DNA from: Isochrysis galbana
Taxonomy: Eukaryota; Haptophyta; Isochrysidales; Isochrysidaceae
Length of the DNA stretch: 64,000 nt
Reading direction: 5' to 3'
NCBI GenBank assembly: GCA_018136815.1
Contig: CM030940.1
Coordinates: 4,283,761-4,347,760 of the forward strand
The notes under the pieces were generated by a model that saw only the letters and a program-made list of their open reading frames with translations, was not told the DNA's origin and made no database searches. The stretch's first letter is position 1. The number at the start of each line of letters is the position of its first letter. The translations under genes and the position numbers were made by a program. Of the stretch, positions 22,401 to 32,991 are shown one piece after another.

Positions 22401-24470
22401 CTCGCAGATGGAAGGCCAACGTGGCGGAGCTATACCGCACAAATAAATGGGATGCCCCAGTACACTTGGAACAAGACACCGTGACATCGGACAAAGCGAT
22501 CCGAAGAGAATTCCGCAAGTACTACGTATGGCTGTACTCCCCTAAAAAAGCACAGAGAGTACCTCAGCTGGAGACGACACTGTCGGATCGCCCGATAAGC
22601 GACCTAGACCGTCGCCGACTGGAAGGGCACATAGAAGTGGAAGAGACTATCCGAGCGATAAGAAGCATCGGACTGGGAAAAAGCGCGGGCCCGGATGGAC
22701 TGCCGGCGGAAGTGTACAAAGCACACGAGAAGATAGCGGCTCCATTGCTAACTAGACTTTATAACCAAGCGCTGGTCACGGGAACCCTAGCGTTTACTCT
22801 GAGAGAAGGCGACATAATACTACTCTATAAGAAAGGAGATGCGCGGGATCCACGAAACTATAGACCCATCACCCTGCTACAGAGCGACTACAAAATATTA
22901 GCCAAAATCCTAACTAGCAGACTCAGCAAAGTGATAGGGAAGATCATATCGGAAAACCAACTAGGATTCGTCCCAAGGAGACTCATCAGCGAGGCCACGC
23001 ACCTCCTCCAACTTACAAGAGCATATCTCGACGAGACCGGAGATCCGGGCCTGCTTCTAGCCCTGGACTGGGAGAAGGCGTTCGACAGAGTGAGTTGGGA
23101 GTTCTACCACCTCGCCCTTAAACTCCTGAATTTCGGGAAGGACTTCCGGACATTGGCGGAGGCGCTCACGAGTGAAGACGCCCGGCCGGTACGAACCATC
23201 AAGACCAATGGCGGGAGAAGCTACCCGTTCACCGTGGGTAGCGGCATGCCGCAAGGCTGCCCGCTGTCACCGCTCACGTTTCTCCTAACCACGGAGGCAC
23301 TCACCCGCGCTATCAACGGCGACGAAGACATCAGCGGCGTAAACCTAAACGGGTACAGCCTGAAGATAAGCCAATTCGCTGACGACACGGCGCTGATAGC
23401 GCGCGATTATAGGAGCCTTCAGAAGTCCCTACAATGGGTGGAGCTACACGAGAAAGCGACGGGCGGCAAGACTAACGCCGACAAATTCCAAGGACTGAGA
23501 ATGGGATCCCAAAGGCTCCGTAAGCCCCCGTGGGATATGAGGAAATACAATTGGATAAATAACGACGAATACCTAACTATCTTAGGCGTCCCTCTGGGAG
23601 CGCCGGAATCGCTTAAACCCTTTTGGTTGAAATTAGCAGACAAGATCGACGCGAGAGCCGCTAAGCTAGCGCCGGCCACTAACTATATGACGATATTCGG
23701 TAGGGCGTCAATCGTGAACTTCATAATATATGGTATACCAAGATACTGGCTACAAACCTTGGCCGCCCCCAAATGGTTTCACACCCGGGTAAAGAAAGCG
23801 GCGGAGGCCGTCCTCTGGACAAGCCCGTACACCAATAGACAAAACAAATGGATAAAACACCCACACTACGCCGTGTCGCACGATAAGAGTGCAACTAGAA
23901 CACTAGGGCTGGGGATTCTAGATTGGCCGTCCCATGTAAAAGCACTCCAGGCTAAATGGATCTTGAACTACCTAAACGCGAGAAAGGCACTATGGAAACA
24001 CGCGCTCGATGCTTGGTTCTGCCGAACCGGACTAGGGAGAGGAGCAGTCCTCTCCACGATCCCCACGAAAATATTGACGGGAAGTATCAGGGGAAACCCG
24101 GCGCTCCCAGTCTTCTGGAAGGAGGCGATTACTAACTTCAGGGAACTCGACATACAACCCTCCTTCCTTACACGGGAAGGCGCGCTATCGCAGCCAATAT
24201 GGCACAATCCCCACATCCCGCCCCCAAAAGTGCGCGCCCCGTGGGCGCGCCTATGGGAAGCGTTGCACACCAACGTAATACATAACGTATTCAAAGACGG
24301 CGCTTTTACAACGCCGTATAGCAAAAAAGAGTGTTCGGCATATCTCGAACACCTACCCGAAACGTTCATTCACGAGGGACGCTCGATACACAAAAAAGAT
24401 TTTCTCGACTCGTGGGACGAGATAGTCGGCCACGCAACGCGTGTGATAGAGAGTTCGAAAGAGCGCCCGC
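19480..24470 (+). mobile_element. LINE retrotransposon copy 1: 5' end present, 3' end rearranged
   Basis: Carries an ORF1 region, then ORF2 with AP endonuclease and reverse transcriptase. Its 5' end (ACTAAC..TATAGTT, then GGAGCGCGCC) matches the inverted copy ending near 56205. Compared with the 39.6-42.9 kb element, sequence similarity stops near nt 24465, before the zinc-knuckle region, so the 3' third of the C-terminal domain and the 3' UTR are missing. Confidence 0.8.
19501..20328 (+). CDS. LINE ORF1 (275 aa), probably frame-broken from ORF2
   Basis: Begins MERAAAPHLSFGS; an internal Met starts MELSQAKRPRPPAEAEQ, which recurs in the 56-kb copy. The first 170 residues are Pro/Thr-rich and disordered. 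From residue 180 it is acidic and then fold-like (GPWHIAVNEDCAQQFKERYG). At that point ORF2 (+1 frame) picks up with TLRIIQTDIPVRVKVEAI, which reads like the next strands of the same domain. Either a frameshift mutation splits one long ORF, or a programmed +1 shift in the 65-nt overlap joins them. Confidence 0.55.
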   Translation: MERAAAPHLSFGSPAAGTPPAPMELSQAKRPRPPAEAEQVSATPVAPHGPWPRPHQPLQPCWPSPWRVTSCRTQRTSTTQDEQYSHQACLMAEASPTLGTAALPRQRGPRPGGPYGHKSKTNSRTHNGTDPSTPQHMTTQKGSCLGASRGAHHTPPPHARLDPPMASHTPTSPATQEPPSDEEQGYTESDATYELSFHQEGDYTFQDATVYAAIVELLLELEGVDPEPDFWARSIRGPWHIAVNEDCAQQFKERYGDKQHHPPHHPNRHPSPRKS

Positions 24471-24766
24471 CTTCAGCCACTGAAGCACGTCGTAGCTCTC
24501 TACTCTCTACGCCGCGGCGAGCAGAACAGCCCAAGATCTTGCCAGAGCGCCTCACAACGCATCTGGCGGGAACCCACCACCACCACCCAAAGCAGAAATC
24601 ATCTTCTGTCTTCTGTCGCTGGGTGGTGGGCTTGGCAGGTGGCAGGGCCGGTAATGGGAAGCTCGCAACCCATACTGCCAAGAAGGACGCGCGACGAAAG
24701 CGCTCCTGGCACGCGGAGCTCGTGCAGCCAAGGCACACTCCAAGGTCTTGGCAATACTTGACATGA
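20264..24766 (+). CDS. LINE ORF2: CCCH fingers, AP endonuclease, reverse transcriptase (1500 aa frame)
   Basis: Residues 225-285 hold two Cys/His clusters of CCCH type (CARFTQGLCLRN..NLSH and CHLHPHKK..CLFLH), likely RNA binding. Residues 320-570 are an exonuclease-endonuclease-phosphatase domain: RIATYNING, ILLLQELH, GGDLNC and SDHLPV supply the catalytic Asn, Glu, Asp and His. Residues 790-1090 are reverse transcriptase: GKSAGPDGLPAEVYK, YRPITLLQSDYKIL, ALDWEKAFDRV, GMPQGCPLSPL and FADDTALIA with the Asp pair. The thumb and C-terminal region continues to about residue 1400. The last 100 residues are unrelated host-like sequence read through to the stop, and the zinc knuckle of the sister element is missing. 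All visible RT and endonuclease catalytic motifs are intact. Confidence 0.9.
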   Translation: MGTNNTTLRIIQTDIPVRVKVEAIDEKINKKGSTSRKALYNALQDVAAHLVVEADGLAQAAQINLSALIIAIEKVGLTFLKGNRERMKLEGGAGTFVSKAAYSTRWHLYVSAGQGSFLDGNFPRKLLLQIEGKTVPVNYAIRACKEIKMPESIQSPHKLMVHGSLRGCKGWRPEVVKGLLSSIRVCECEQEAAKRRERNEAQRLNPRPKSAHEALGKGPPKQCARFTQGLCLRNKRGVRCNLSHDVPGAWIDNKCTIRCHLHPHKKIPGVCLNGPACLFLHPECAFANAIAATKLAVARIMPRRPRLTYDSTLGYPGEGPVRIATYNINGTKNGKLAAVLSQARKAKVDILLLQELHAYEDGSHLRAHRTAAMLGWLWFVAPGELGDPASGVAVAIREAAERITARTESLEILLEGRCVSITLNIDETRYRIISVYLSAQPGPRGRQITELDRKLGALDPIPTVIGGDLNCVENSAHDSQRVGEALYANTHGEKWRALTKAHKLRDAHHTLRLGPNVGYTRMAATIHTRIDRIYHSEDIDAIQWQQHGPCPDLFTGKAASDHLPVLALFETPGFKPGRNFDKPIDLTIIREKGAMKTVELLLRTADRKIEEGGNIEIIWANSKENIATFLREETAMRAKPTIQSVLELKAARLNIRLARQGPNERLTEELAKTHKEIAEERGRIPLKVKDMPLYRQLRREDLHSKEFFAQLKPRRWKANVAELYRTNKWDAPVHLEQDTVTSDKAIRREFRKYYVWLYSPKKAQRVPQLETTLSDRPISDLDRRRLEGHIEVEETIRAIRSIGLGKSAGPDGLPAEVYKAHEKIAAPLLTRLYNQALVTGTLAFTLREGDIILLYKKGDARDPRNYRPITLLQSDYKILAKILTSRLSKVIGKIISENQLGFVPRRLISEATHLLQLTRAYLDETGDPGLLLALDWEKAFDRVSWEFYHLALKLLNFGKDFRTLAEALTSEDARPVRTIKTNGGRSYPFTVGSGMPQGCPLSPLTFLLTTEALTRAINGDEDISGVNLNGYSLKISQFADDTALIARDYRSLQKSLQWVELHEKATGGKTNADKFQGLRMGSQRLRKPPWDMRKYNWINNDEYLTILGVPLGAPESLKPFWLKLADKIDARAAKLAPATNYMTIFGRASIVNFIIYGIPRYWLQTLAAPKWFHTRVKKAAEAVLWTSPYTNRQNKWIKHPHYAVSHDKSATRTLGLGILDWPSHVKALQAKWILNYLNARKALWKHALDAWFCRTGLGRGAVLSTIPTKILTGSIRGNPALPVFWKEAITNFRELDIQPSFLTREGALSQPIWHNPHIPPPKVRAPWARLWEALHTNVIHNVFKDGAFTTPYSKKECSAYLEHLPETFIHEGRSIHKKDFLDSWDEIVGHATRVIESSKERPPSATEARRSSLLSTPRRAEQPKILPERLTTHLAGTHHHHPKQKSSSVFCRWVVGLAGGRAGNGKLATHTAKKDARRKRSWHAELVQPRHTPRSWQYLT

Positions 24767-25601
24767 AGTCAAGGAGAGCCATAAACCAATTCATCTTTCC
24801 CTCCCACACATGCTTAGCTCTGCCAGGGCAATGGCAGCTTATTCCTCAATCTCACGCTCACGTTGTGCAATATGCAACGCACTGCCAATCTGAGCTTTTG
24901 ACAGGCCTCTACCGCCTCTAACTGGACTGGATGAAGTCGGCATCATTTCTCAATGACTAGTCCAGCTAGATGTATTGTAGAACAGCTGCTTGCAATGGCA
25001 ATCCCTCGAGATGAGCGATTACTAGCCGCTTTTTGGACTCGGAGATTGCTATGCGCGAAAAACAAGCGCTTGCGAGCAACAACCGCGTGGCAACTCATAC
25101 CAACACAAGTCTGAGTCGGAAATGCATATTTCCACCAGATCCAGCCAGCCATACCACCAAGGGCAGTCTGACGTTGTCGGTGGAGGGCGCCGCGCGGTGG
25201 GAGCATTTGGGTTCAATTGGAAACATCCATTGAGGCATCTTCCTGTGCGAAGCCAGTCACCATGAGCTCAGTCTAGAGATCTCGTGTATCACTACCTGCC
25301 ATTGTCCGCCATTCCAAGTGTAAAAGATATGCCTACGTGGTGTCGCAAGGTCCAGTGCGTCGAGGAGACCTGTAGGCCTCCTTCCTTACCGAACCCTGGC
25401 ACAAGGAGTCATCAAGCGAGTGGCATGCCGCAGAAAAAGGAATCATGGCAACAGCCCGTCATCGGTAACTTGCCAGCCCGCCTAGTCTCCGTAGAGAGAC
25501 CTACCAGTCACACGTTGAACTCTCCATAAATTAGAAGGCCTCTCGCGCCAAAGGAGCCAAGGTTGAAGTGGCCTTGTAAGGCTGCTCCTATGTGGATCCC
25601 C
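24767..25601. other. Spacer between LINE and TTC1
   Basis: No gene or recognisable repeat. Open frames are short and lack domain signatures. Confidence 0.5.
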
Positions 25602-26543
25602 TCATTTCCCAAACGAAATATTATATGAGCCGGTCGTCGGGTCCTTCTCTGCCTTGAAATTGTCGAGCGACATGCCGAATCGCCCCAAGATGGAGTTACC
25701 CAAGTCCTTCAATTTTCCTGCAAGGATGACGAGATGGTCGGAGCAGGGGCGCTCTAGACGGATTCGGTAGAAGGGCAGGGGCGAAAGGGCCGGGCCTCAA
25801 GGGAAAGAGTACGGGTGCACCACATGGAACCTTGCTCGTCCGGACAGCCGCCATCACAGCTTCTAGAGCAGTGTGAATGGGGGTGGGCGAATGCTCAACG
25901 ACGAGGAACGGTGCAGTTGTGCATAGCGAGGGTCTCATGGCACAGGCCGTGGGCACGCACCCAGCATCTCCTCCTTTTGCGCCTCAAGCTTGGCATTGGC
26001 AGCCGCTTCGAGACGCGGTATTGCCGCAGAGGCCTCGCGCGCCTCCTTGGAATTCGGCGCGACCTCGACGACCTTGCGCATGTCTTCCAGCGCGATGTCG
26101 GGTTCGTCCTGTGCCTCACGCGCCTTGGCGCGGCGCATCAGCACCTTGACGTAATTCGGCCGCAGCTCGAGCGCGGCGTCGCAATCGGCAACGGCGTCGC
26201 TGTGCATGCCCATATGCGCATAGCACGCAGCGCGATTGCCGTAGAAAACGGCAAGCTCCTCGCAGCGCGAGTCGACTGACGCGATTGCGTCCGAGTAGTA
26301 TTCAAGAGCCTCGACGAACTGCCCTTCACGGAAAGCGGCATTGCCCTCCTCCTTGTAGGAGTTGGCGACACGGAGCGCAGCGGCGGCAGCAAAGCGGCCA
26401 GGCTCAAAGGGGCCCATTCCGGCGGCCGCCTCCGCGAACGAGCGGCCGATCTGCCCACCCGACGAAGACGAGCAGCCTGGTTCAGTCGGATGCGGTGGAG
26501 CCGCGGGAGTAGAGGGAGGAGGCAGCTCCTCGATCACCACCAT
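25602..26543 (-). CDS. TTC1: Tetratricopeptide repeat protein TTC1, two exons, 232 aa
   Basis: TTC1-type TPR co-chaperone, which binds C-terminal peptides of Hsp70/Hsp90 and G-protein partners in other eukaryotes. Exon 1 (26543-25961) has three TPR-like helix pairs: NSYKEEGNAAFREGQFVEAL, AVFYGNRAACYAHMGMHSDA, then PNYVKVLMRRAKAREAQDE. It ends KEEMLG at a GTGCGT donor. Exon 2 (25717-25602) restores the family's distinctive C-terminus: KLKDLGNSILGRFGMSLDNF, then TGSYNISF. The junction codon (G|GA) gives Gly and keeps frame. The N-terminal 60 residues are Pro/Ser-rich. Upstream on the coding strand is a C/T-rich tract. The C-terminal match makes this assignment strong. Confidence 0.92.
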
Positions 26544-27030
26544 GGAGAGGGAACGGGTGGTCGGGGAGAGGGGAAAGGGGGGAGGGGGTTGCTGGCGCTC
26601 GAGGGGAACGGCGAGAGAAGGAGAGGGCGGTGCGCGGGCGGCGACGGAACGAGGGACGGGCGAGGGGACGAGCAGAGGGAGAAGGGTAGAGGCGGTGAGG
26701 GGAGAGGGGGAAAGAGGGGAGGGTGGGGTGGGGGAGGTCGAGGGCGGCGGGCGCGCTGCTCGTAGGGGGTCTTCTGGACGCGCGCGGGGGGAGAAGGGGG
26801 AGGGGGGAGGGGGGAGGGGGGGGGGGGAGAGGGGGAAGGGAGAAGTGGGAAGGAAGGCCGGGGGGGGGGCGGGGGGCGGGGGGGGGGGGGGATCCGTGCC
26901 GAAAATAGCGCATAGAGGCCGTTGGTGTGGGGTGTGGGGTGGGGTGCGAGGGGGGGTCTTGGCGCCGCCCGCTCACAGTAGCCTCACAGCTGTGAAGTTC
27001 TCCATTGCGACCAAGACCAAGAAAAAGACC
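26544..27030. other. G-rich upstream region of TTC1
   Basis: GGGA/GGGGA-rich on the plus strand (pyrimidine on the gene's strand), with G-homopolymers up to 12 bases. No gene. Confidence 0.6.
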
Positions 27031-27225
27031 TCCCGACCTCCCCCTTGGGCCCCCACAACAAAACGTGACCAAAAATATTGACGAAAGATGAAAGACGAAA
27101 GACGCTAAAGTCTAAAGTCGGAAAGGGAAAGGGCTTAAAGAGCTCAACTTCAAATCGAGACCGGGCGACCGGGCGCGGCACATGCTCGTTTTCGACGATC
27201 CATCCATATGCGGGGCTAGCTAGGA
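27031..27225 (-). repeat. Dispersed repeat, inverted copy of 31919-32077
   Basis: Read on the minus strand it contains GATGGATCGTCGAAAACGAG, CGGTCTCGATTTGAAGTTGA and ACGTTTTGTTGTGGGGGCCC, in the same order and spacing as the plus-strand copy at 31.9 kb. Identity appears high. Possible SINE or solo element; no tRNA-like box recognised. Confidence 0.75.
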
Positions 27226-27240
27226 GCATCGCTCCCCCCC

Positions 27241-27490
27241 CCAGCGTACGCATTTTGTATTTTGTGTTTTTTCTCCGTCCGTCCCCCCGCCCCCCTAGGC
27301 CCCAGGGTACACACATTTTTTGCTGTATATTGTGTTTTTTCTCCGTCCATCCCCCCCGACCCCCCCCAGCGTACATACATACACATTTTGTATTTTGTAT
27401 TTTGTGTTTTTTCTCCGTCCACCCCCCCCCCCCACGCCCACGCGTACACATTTTGTATTTTGTAGTGTTTTTTCTCCGTCCGTCCCCCCC
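27241..27490 (+). repeat. Tandem repeat of roughly 65-bp units, four copies
   Basis: Each unit has GTACACATTTTGTATTTTGT, TTTTTTCTCCGTCCGTCC and a C-homopolymer. The same unit reappears at 28095-28225 on the far side of the (GT)n array. Confidence 0.85.
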
Positions 27491-27699
27491 CCCCCAGTGA
27501 CCAGTGAACGCTGCCGTCCGCTACTTGTCGCCCCTTGTCCCTTGTTCACGTTTCCGTATGTCGTATGTGCGCTTTCTATGGGTATCTGGATGGAGCCTGG
27601 AGCCTGGCGTGGCCTAGACTAAATTCTAAATTATTGTACTAGGGCTGTTTTTGCCGCTCCACCCTTAGTAGAAACAAGGAGGCGAAAGGGGAAAGGGGA

Positions 27700-27948
<249 letters not shown>

Positions 27949-28094
27949 GGGGCGAGGCTAGCGGCGCGTGGCGGCGAACAGGAGCGCGAAAAGGGCGTCG
28001 TCGGGGGGGGCTGCCTTTTCTTTTCTCCGGTCTTCGCGCGCGCCGCTGCTCCGTTGGCGTTCACCTGCTTAAACTAAAGAAGCTCACTGTCCAG

Positions 28095-28225
28095 GTACAC
28101 ATTTTGTATTCTTTTTTTTTCTCCGTCCGTCCCCCCCCCCCCCACTCCCCCCCCCCCCAGCGTACACATTTTGTATTTTATTTTTTTTTCGCCCCCCCCC
28201 AGCGCACACATTTTGTTTTTCCCTC
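28095..28225 (+). repeat. Second block of the GTACACATTTTGTATT tandem repeat
   Basis: Three units with diverging C-homopolymer tails, separated from the first block by the (GT)n array and a 130-bp unique segment. Confidence 0.8.
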
Positions 28226-28594
28226 CGCCCCGCCCCCGCCCCCCCCCCCCCCCCGCCCCCCCCTCTCGTTTCTTCTTCTCCCCCTCTCTCTCTTTTCCCC
28301 AACGCACCCGGCGGCCGATCGGCGTCCACGCAGCGCCCTCGCCCCCACTCGTGAGACCCCCCGATTTATTACCTAATACGGACGTTTTGTGCTGCCACTT
28401 CTTCCAGAATCCGAGTGCGAGGCGGCGACTGCTCTCCTCGTGTGCAAGGTAGGGAGGGGGAAGTGGAGGGCGCAGAGGAAAGGAAAAGAGAGGGAGGGAG
28501 GAAAAAAATGGGAGGGAGGGAGCTGCGGAGAAGAGAGAGAGAGAGAGAGAGAGAGTAGCGAGGGGGGGGGGGAGAGAGAGAGAGGGAGGGAGAG

Positions 28595-31151
28595 ATGAAG
28601 CTCAAGCGGTTCCTCCTGCGGTACTACCCTCCAGGGATCATACTGGTGCGCGAGGCGAGGGGAGCGAGAGGCGCATGGGCAGACGCGCTGAAAGACAGCC
28701 CCGCACACGCACGGCGCGCCAGAGGAGGCTGGGAGGCCATCTGGGAAAGAGGGGGGGGGAGAAGGCAAGAAGCGCTGAGAGAGAGGGAGGTAGGAAGGGA
28801 GAGAGAGAGAGGGAGGTAGGAAGGGGGAGAGAGAGAGCGAGCGAGCGAGCGAGAGCGAGCGAGCGAGCGCGAGAGTGAAACTGAAAGCGAGCGAGCGAGC
28901 GAGAGAGAGAGTGAGAGAGGTGGAGGGAGCTTTGTCAACAGACACCCAGAGAGGGAGAGGCGGAACAGAGAGGGGGAGACGGACAGGGAGAAGATGGAGC
29001 GCAGACAGGAGGCAAGGTGGAGGGGCTGGCTCAGCCCTTTCTACTCTTTGGCTGCGCAGGAGTATGAGCAGGGAGGGGAGCTCAAGAACAAGCCGGTTGA
29101 TTTGCTCACCCTTACGCCCGAGACTGATGTGGAGGTCCTTGTCAATCAGGTGCGCAGAGTAGAGAGGGATGTTTCCCTAGTGCGCGCACAGCGGTACTGG
29201 GCTTCCCAAGCTATGGCCAAGTGCTAGATGCTAACACCGCTTTGACATTATGACGCTTGATCTTCAGTTCACTCGCAGCCTGCTTTCACGCGACTGCTGA
29301 GAGGCTTGTTTGCATGTGTGTGCGTACCTGTTTCGGCAGCTGACATGCACTCCTGCCCTGGCCTTCTCAGATTGTGCGTCAGGAGGCGCTAATTTCGGAT
29401 GCCCGCAAACCACAGCTGCGTAAGCTCATCTACAAATTGATTGAGAAACAGGTGCGACAACAGAGAGCGATTCTGAGGCACGCCTACTCAACTTGCGGCA
29501 GCAGCAAAAATCTTCCAGTGCTCACTTGCTTGTGTTCGTTGAGGCCATGTGCCGCCACTCCCAACTCCACGATCTCCCCTCTCGCTGCCTGTAGGAATCT
29601 CATGAGAATGAGAGCTTCTACCTCTTCAAGATCCTTCGTGCGCATATTCTTCCTCTCACCAACTGTGCCTTCAACAAATCAGGAGATCGGTTTATCACCG
29701 GGAGCTACGACCGTACCTGCAAGGTGTGAAAATTGCCAGAATCCTGCGCGAGGAGGATCATACCCACCAAGGATCAGGGTGCTGTCACTCACGTGCGAGA
29801 TGCTGGCAGCGCTGGTGCTCTGCGTCCCATCAGTTCAAGGGCGGCGCTGGTGGAGATGCGCGAGGTGCTCGCCCCCTCCTTCCTCAACCCTGGAGATGAC
29901 CCTCCTCACAGGTGTGGAATACTCTAACAGGAGAGGAGCTGCTCACTCTTGAAGGCCACAAAAACGTTGTCTACGCTATCGCCTTCAACAATCCTTTTGG
30001 TGACAAGGTGTGCTGCTGAACTTAACGCGATGCGATGACTGCACCGGAGCAAACGTGCGGGAGGGAGGGCGTTGCGCGACACAGCTTTGTGCTAGTCGTA
30101 GCATGGAGCCAATCAACGTGCATTCTCGCTCGCATGATCTTGCACTGTGGCTTATGCCTCCCTGTTGCTGGGTGTGATGCAGATTGTCACAGGCTCGTTC
30201 GATAAAACAGCCAAGCTTTGGGATTCCGAGACAGGACAGCTTCTTCACACTCTTCGTGGGCACACAACCGTGAGTGCCATCGTATTGCTTCCCGCACCTA
30301 GCACGGAGGGATGGGAGCGTCGTGTTTCTGCGGGAAAAGAACCATTCCCGCGCCTTGAGTAGTGCACAGAGTATGTGCCTATATGACTAACTCTGCTGAA
30401 GCCCCCCCCCCCCCCCAACTTACAACTTTTGCAGGAGATCGTTTGCTTGGCATTTGATCCGCATGGCGCAGTTGTGGCCACCGGCTCGATGGATTCGACG
30501 GCCAAGCTGTGGTCAGTGGCTGAAGGGACCGAGCTTTGCTCGCTTAACGGGCACACTGCGGAGATTGTCTCGCTCAATTTCAACAACACAGGAGACAAGA
30601 TTATCACCGGCTCGTTCGACCACACCACGAAGGTGTGGGCAGTGGACACGGGTCTATGTCTTCACACGCTTGCAGGGCACCGCGGCGAGATCTCGTCGAC
30701 TCAATTCGACTTCTCAGGCGAGCTGTGCATCTCGGGCTCCATCGACCGCACATGCAAGATCTGGAACGTCTCCACAGGGCAATGCATCAATACGCTGCGT
30801 GGGCACAATGACGAAATCCTTGACGTCGCCTTCAATGCCACGGGCACAAAGCTTGTCACGGCATCGGCTGATGGCACTGCTCGAGTATACAACACGATGA
30901 CCGGCGCGTGCCAGGCCATCCTTATCGGGCACGAGGGCGAGATCTCGAAGGTGTCTTTCAACCCGCAGGGTAACAAGATCATCACTGCCTCGAGCGACCG
31001 GACGTGCCGTGTGTGGGACGTAGATAACGGTGACAACCTGCAGGTGCTGGAGGGGCACACAGATGAAATCTTCTCGGCCGCGTTCAATTATGAGGGAGAC
31101 ACAATTATTACAGGGTCGAAGGACAATACATGCCGCATATGGAAGTGCTAG
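28595..31151 (+). CDS. DAW1: DAW1/ODA16-like WD40 dynein assembly factor, seven exons, 416 aa
   Basis: Adaptor that links outer-arm dynein to intraflagellar transport; it implies motile cilia. Exons: 28595-28645, 29060-29149, 29371-29451, 29595-29723, 29912-30007, 30183-30269, 30435-31151. All junctions are phase 0, and the total of 416 residues matches the family's usual length (about 415). The start [14 protein letters not shown] is diagnostic. A helical N-terminal region ([16 protein letters not shown]) is followed by eight WD repeats, beginning [14 protein letters not shown] and ending [10 protein letters not shown]. Repeats 4-8 lie in one long exon. GHxxEI and TGSxDxT motifs recur in each blade. 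The short ATG exon follows a purine-rich (GA)n tract, unlike most other genes here. Confidence 0.95.
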
Positions 31152-31918
31152 GTGGCAGGGGTTGCCCGTCACCGGGGAGGGGACGGGACATGGCGAGGGC
31201 TATTGTGCGCAATCAGTTTAGCACAGGCGCGCCGGCGCGCCCACGGCCGCAATTGTGCCCTGGGTCGGCTTAAACCGACTGCGCGGCTTGTCATCGCGGC
31301 CGAACTCGATCACGCCTCCGTCGGTGACGCACTCGACCCACCCTGACCCGTGTCCCTCCCCAGTAGCCGCGAGCGCCATGGTGCGGACTAGGCGTGTTCT
31401 CATCGATTAGCGAATTTTGGGCGCACCTATATGGGCGGGGGCGCGGTAGGGAAGGGCGTGGCGGAGGACAGTGGTAGAACGAACGCGGCGATCTATTACC
31501 ACCTACACACTACACACATTTGTTGTTGCAATAGGGTAACAGACTGAAATTCAAAGCTCAAAGCAATCAAGTTCAGTTTTAATTTTGCTGGTCCCCCCTC
31601 CCATAGGACCCCGAGAGACTTCCATTTGCTCCCCCCCGATACCCGATATGAAAATTATTCAACTGGGAACTGGGGGAATATGGGCCTCCGCACTGAGCCG
31701 CTCGTCGATGCTGCACGCGGGTGACGGGTGAAGATGTCCCCACAGGCCCTGCGGAGACCCTGGCGGAGCCCGGGGGCGGGCGTGCACTTCTCTCGTCTTA
31801 TATAAAAGTAGGTTGGCTCCTCGGATGGCTGATGTCGACGATCGACGAGAATTCGACGCTCGACGCGCGTCCCGCTCAATTGGCGTGACTGTCCGCGTGG
31901 CCCCTGTGTATTAGGTGT
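31152..31918. other. 3' flank of DAW1
   Basis: No gene recognised. A CGACGATCGACGAGAATTCG motif cluster lies near 31835-31870, close to the dispersed repeat at 31919. Confidence 0.45.
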
Positions 31919-32077
31919 CTAGCGGGCCCCCCCATCTGGATGGATCGTCGAAAACGAGCACGCACCGCGCTCGGTCTCGATTTGAAGTTGAGCTTTTTAA
32001 GCCCTTTGCGACTTTAACTAGCGTCTTTTGTCATCATTTGGCATTTGGTGGTTACGTTTTGTTGTGGGGGCCCAAGG
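31919..32077 (+). repeat. Dispersed repeat, plus-strand copy of 27031-27225
   Basis: Shares GATGGATCGTCGAAAACGAG, CGGTCTCGATTTGAAGTTGA and ACGTTTTGTTGTGGGGGCCC with the 27-kb copy. It is shorter by about 35 bp in the middle. Confidence 0.75.
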
Positions 32078-32442
32078 GGGGATCTGGGACCCAAGGACCC
32101 AATGGGCCCCGGGCATCTGCTCGTTCGGTGTATTGGGATCTTTCTACCCTAGCGAAAATTCCTCAAATTTCCTCAACCGTGAGATTGTCATTTTTCACTC
32201 CTAATAAAAAAACTGTTTGACCGCCCTACTACTCACGTATTCTCATCACTTATCATCGCTCAATCAAGGCCCCAAACACAACCGCAAGCCAACATGTTGT
32301 ACCAGGAACAGTAAAAGATGCGCTGTCCTTCTTGGAGATGCTTGCTGCGTAAATGTAAGAGTGGCTTCATGTGGCTCAAAGCTGGGCGGACATTGGGATT
32401 CAGCATTTCAGATGCTCTTGCCCTCGCTCTTGAAACCATGTC

Positions 32443-32991
32443 TCACTGTCCTAACTGTGCCTGGACGAGTTCCTTGAGTTCATCATGCGCTTGCTCTACG
32501 TCTGTCACAGTCGCATCCATACCATCTTTCGCATCTTCTGCCCTGGCCTTCGCACGAGCCCTTCTCTCCATTCCGCGCTCGTGCAGGACGGCAGCGAAGT
32601 CAGAGGCCCAAACGAGCTTTCCTAGTTCGACCTCATGCTCTTCGACAACGCCATCAACAAACGAGCGGTGGAAGCTGTGCAAGAAGCCTTCGAGACCATC
32701 GAGTGGGGTGTCTCGTCTCAAGCACCTGTCTCTGACGCTCTCCCACAGTCCTGACGTCGTGAGCAATGAGCGGCCAAACACCCGGCTCGCCTTGACTCCA
32801 TCAGGAGGGCTGAAGCCGTCTGGCAACGGGACCGTGTTGACTGCCTGAAGGAAGGTGCGCGCGCAGATCTGGAGCTGTGGAAGAGAGAGGTGCTCGACCC
32901 CTTCTGCCCCGCTCAGCTCGCTCGCCATCAGCACGCTCAGGAAGTTCTTGACCGCCTCAGCAATGCACGGTCCCTCCGTCGCCTCGGCCAT
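32443..32991 (-). CDS. Hypothetical helical protein, 182 aa
   Basis: Starts MAEATEGPCIAEAVKNFLSV and ends ELVQAQLGQ. Composition is that of a real soluble protein: regular hydrophobic spacing through residues 10-140 and a charged, probably coiled-coil C-terminus (RRARAKARAEDAKDG onward). I recognise no family. A GT near the stop (ACAGTGAGAC) could be a splice donor, so the true C-terminus may lie in a further exon toward lower coordinates. No membrane segment or signal peptide. It is the only long clean frame between DAW1 and the repeats at 33 kb. Confidence 0.55.
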   Translation of the reverse strand: MAEATEGPCIAEAVKNFLSVLMASELSGAEGVEHLSLPQLQICARTFLQAVNTVPLPDGFSPPDGVKASRVFGRSLLTTSGLWESVRDRCLRRDTPLDGLEGFLHSFHRSFVDGVVEEHEVELGKLVWASDFAAVLHERGMERRARAKARAEDAKDGMDATVTDVEQAHDELKELVQAQLGQ

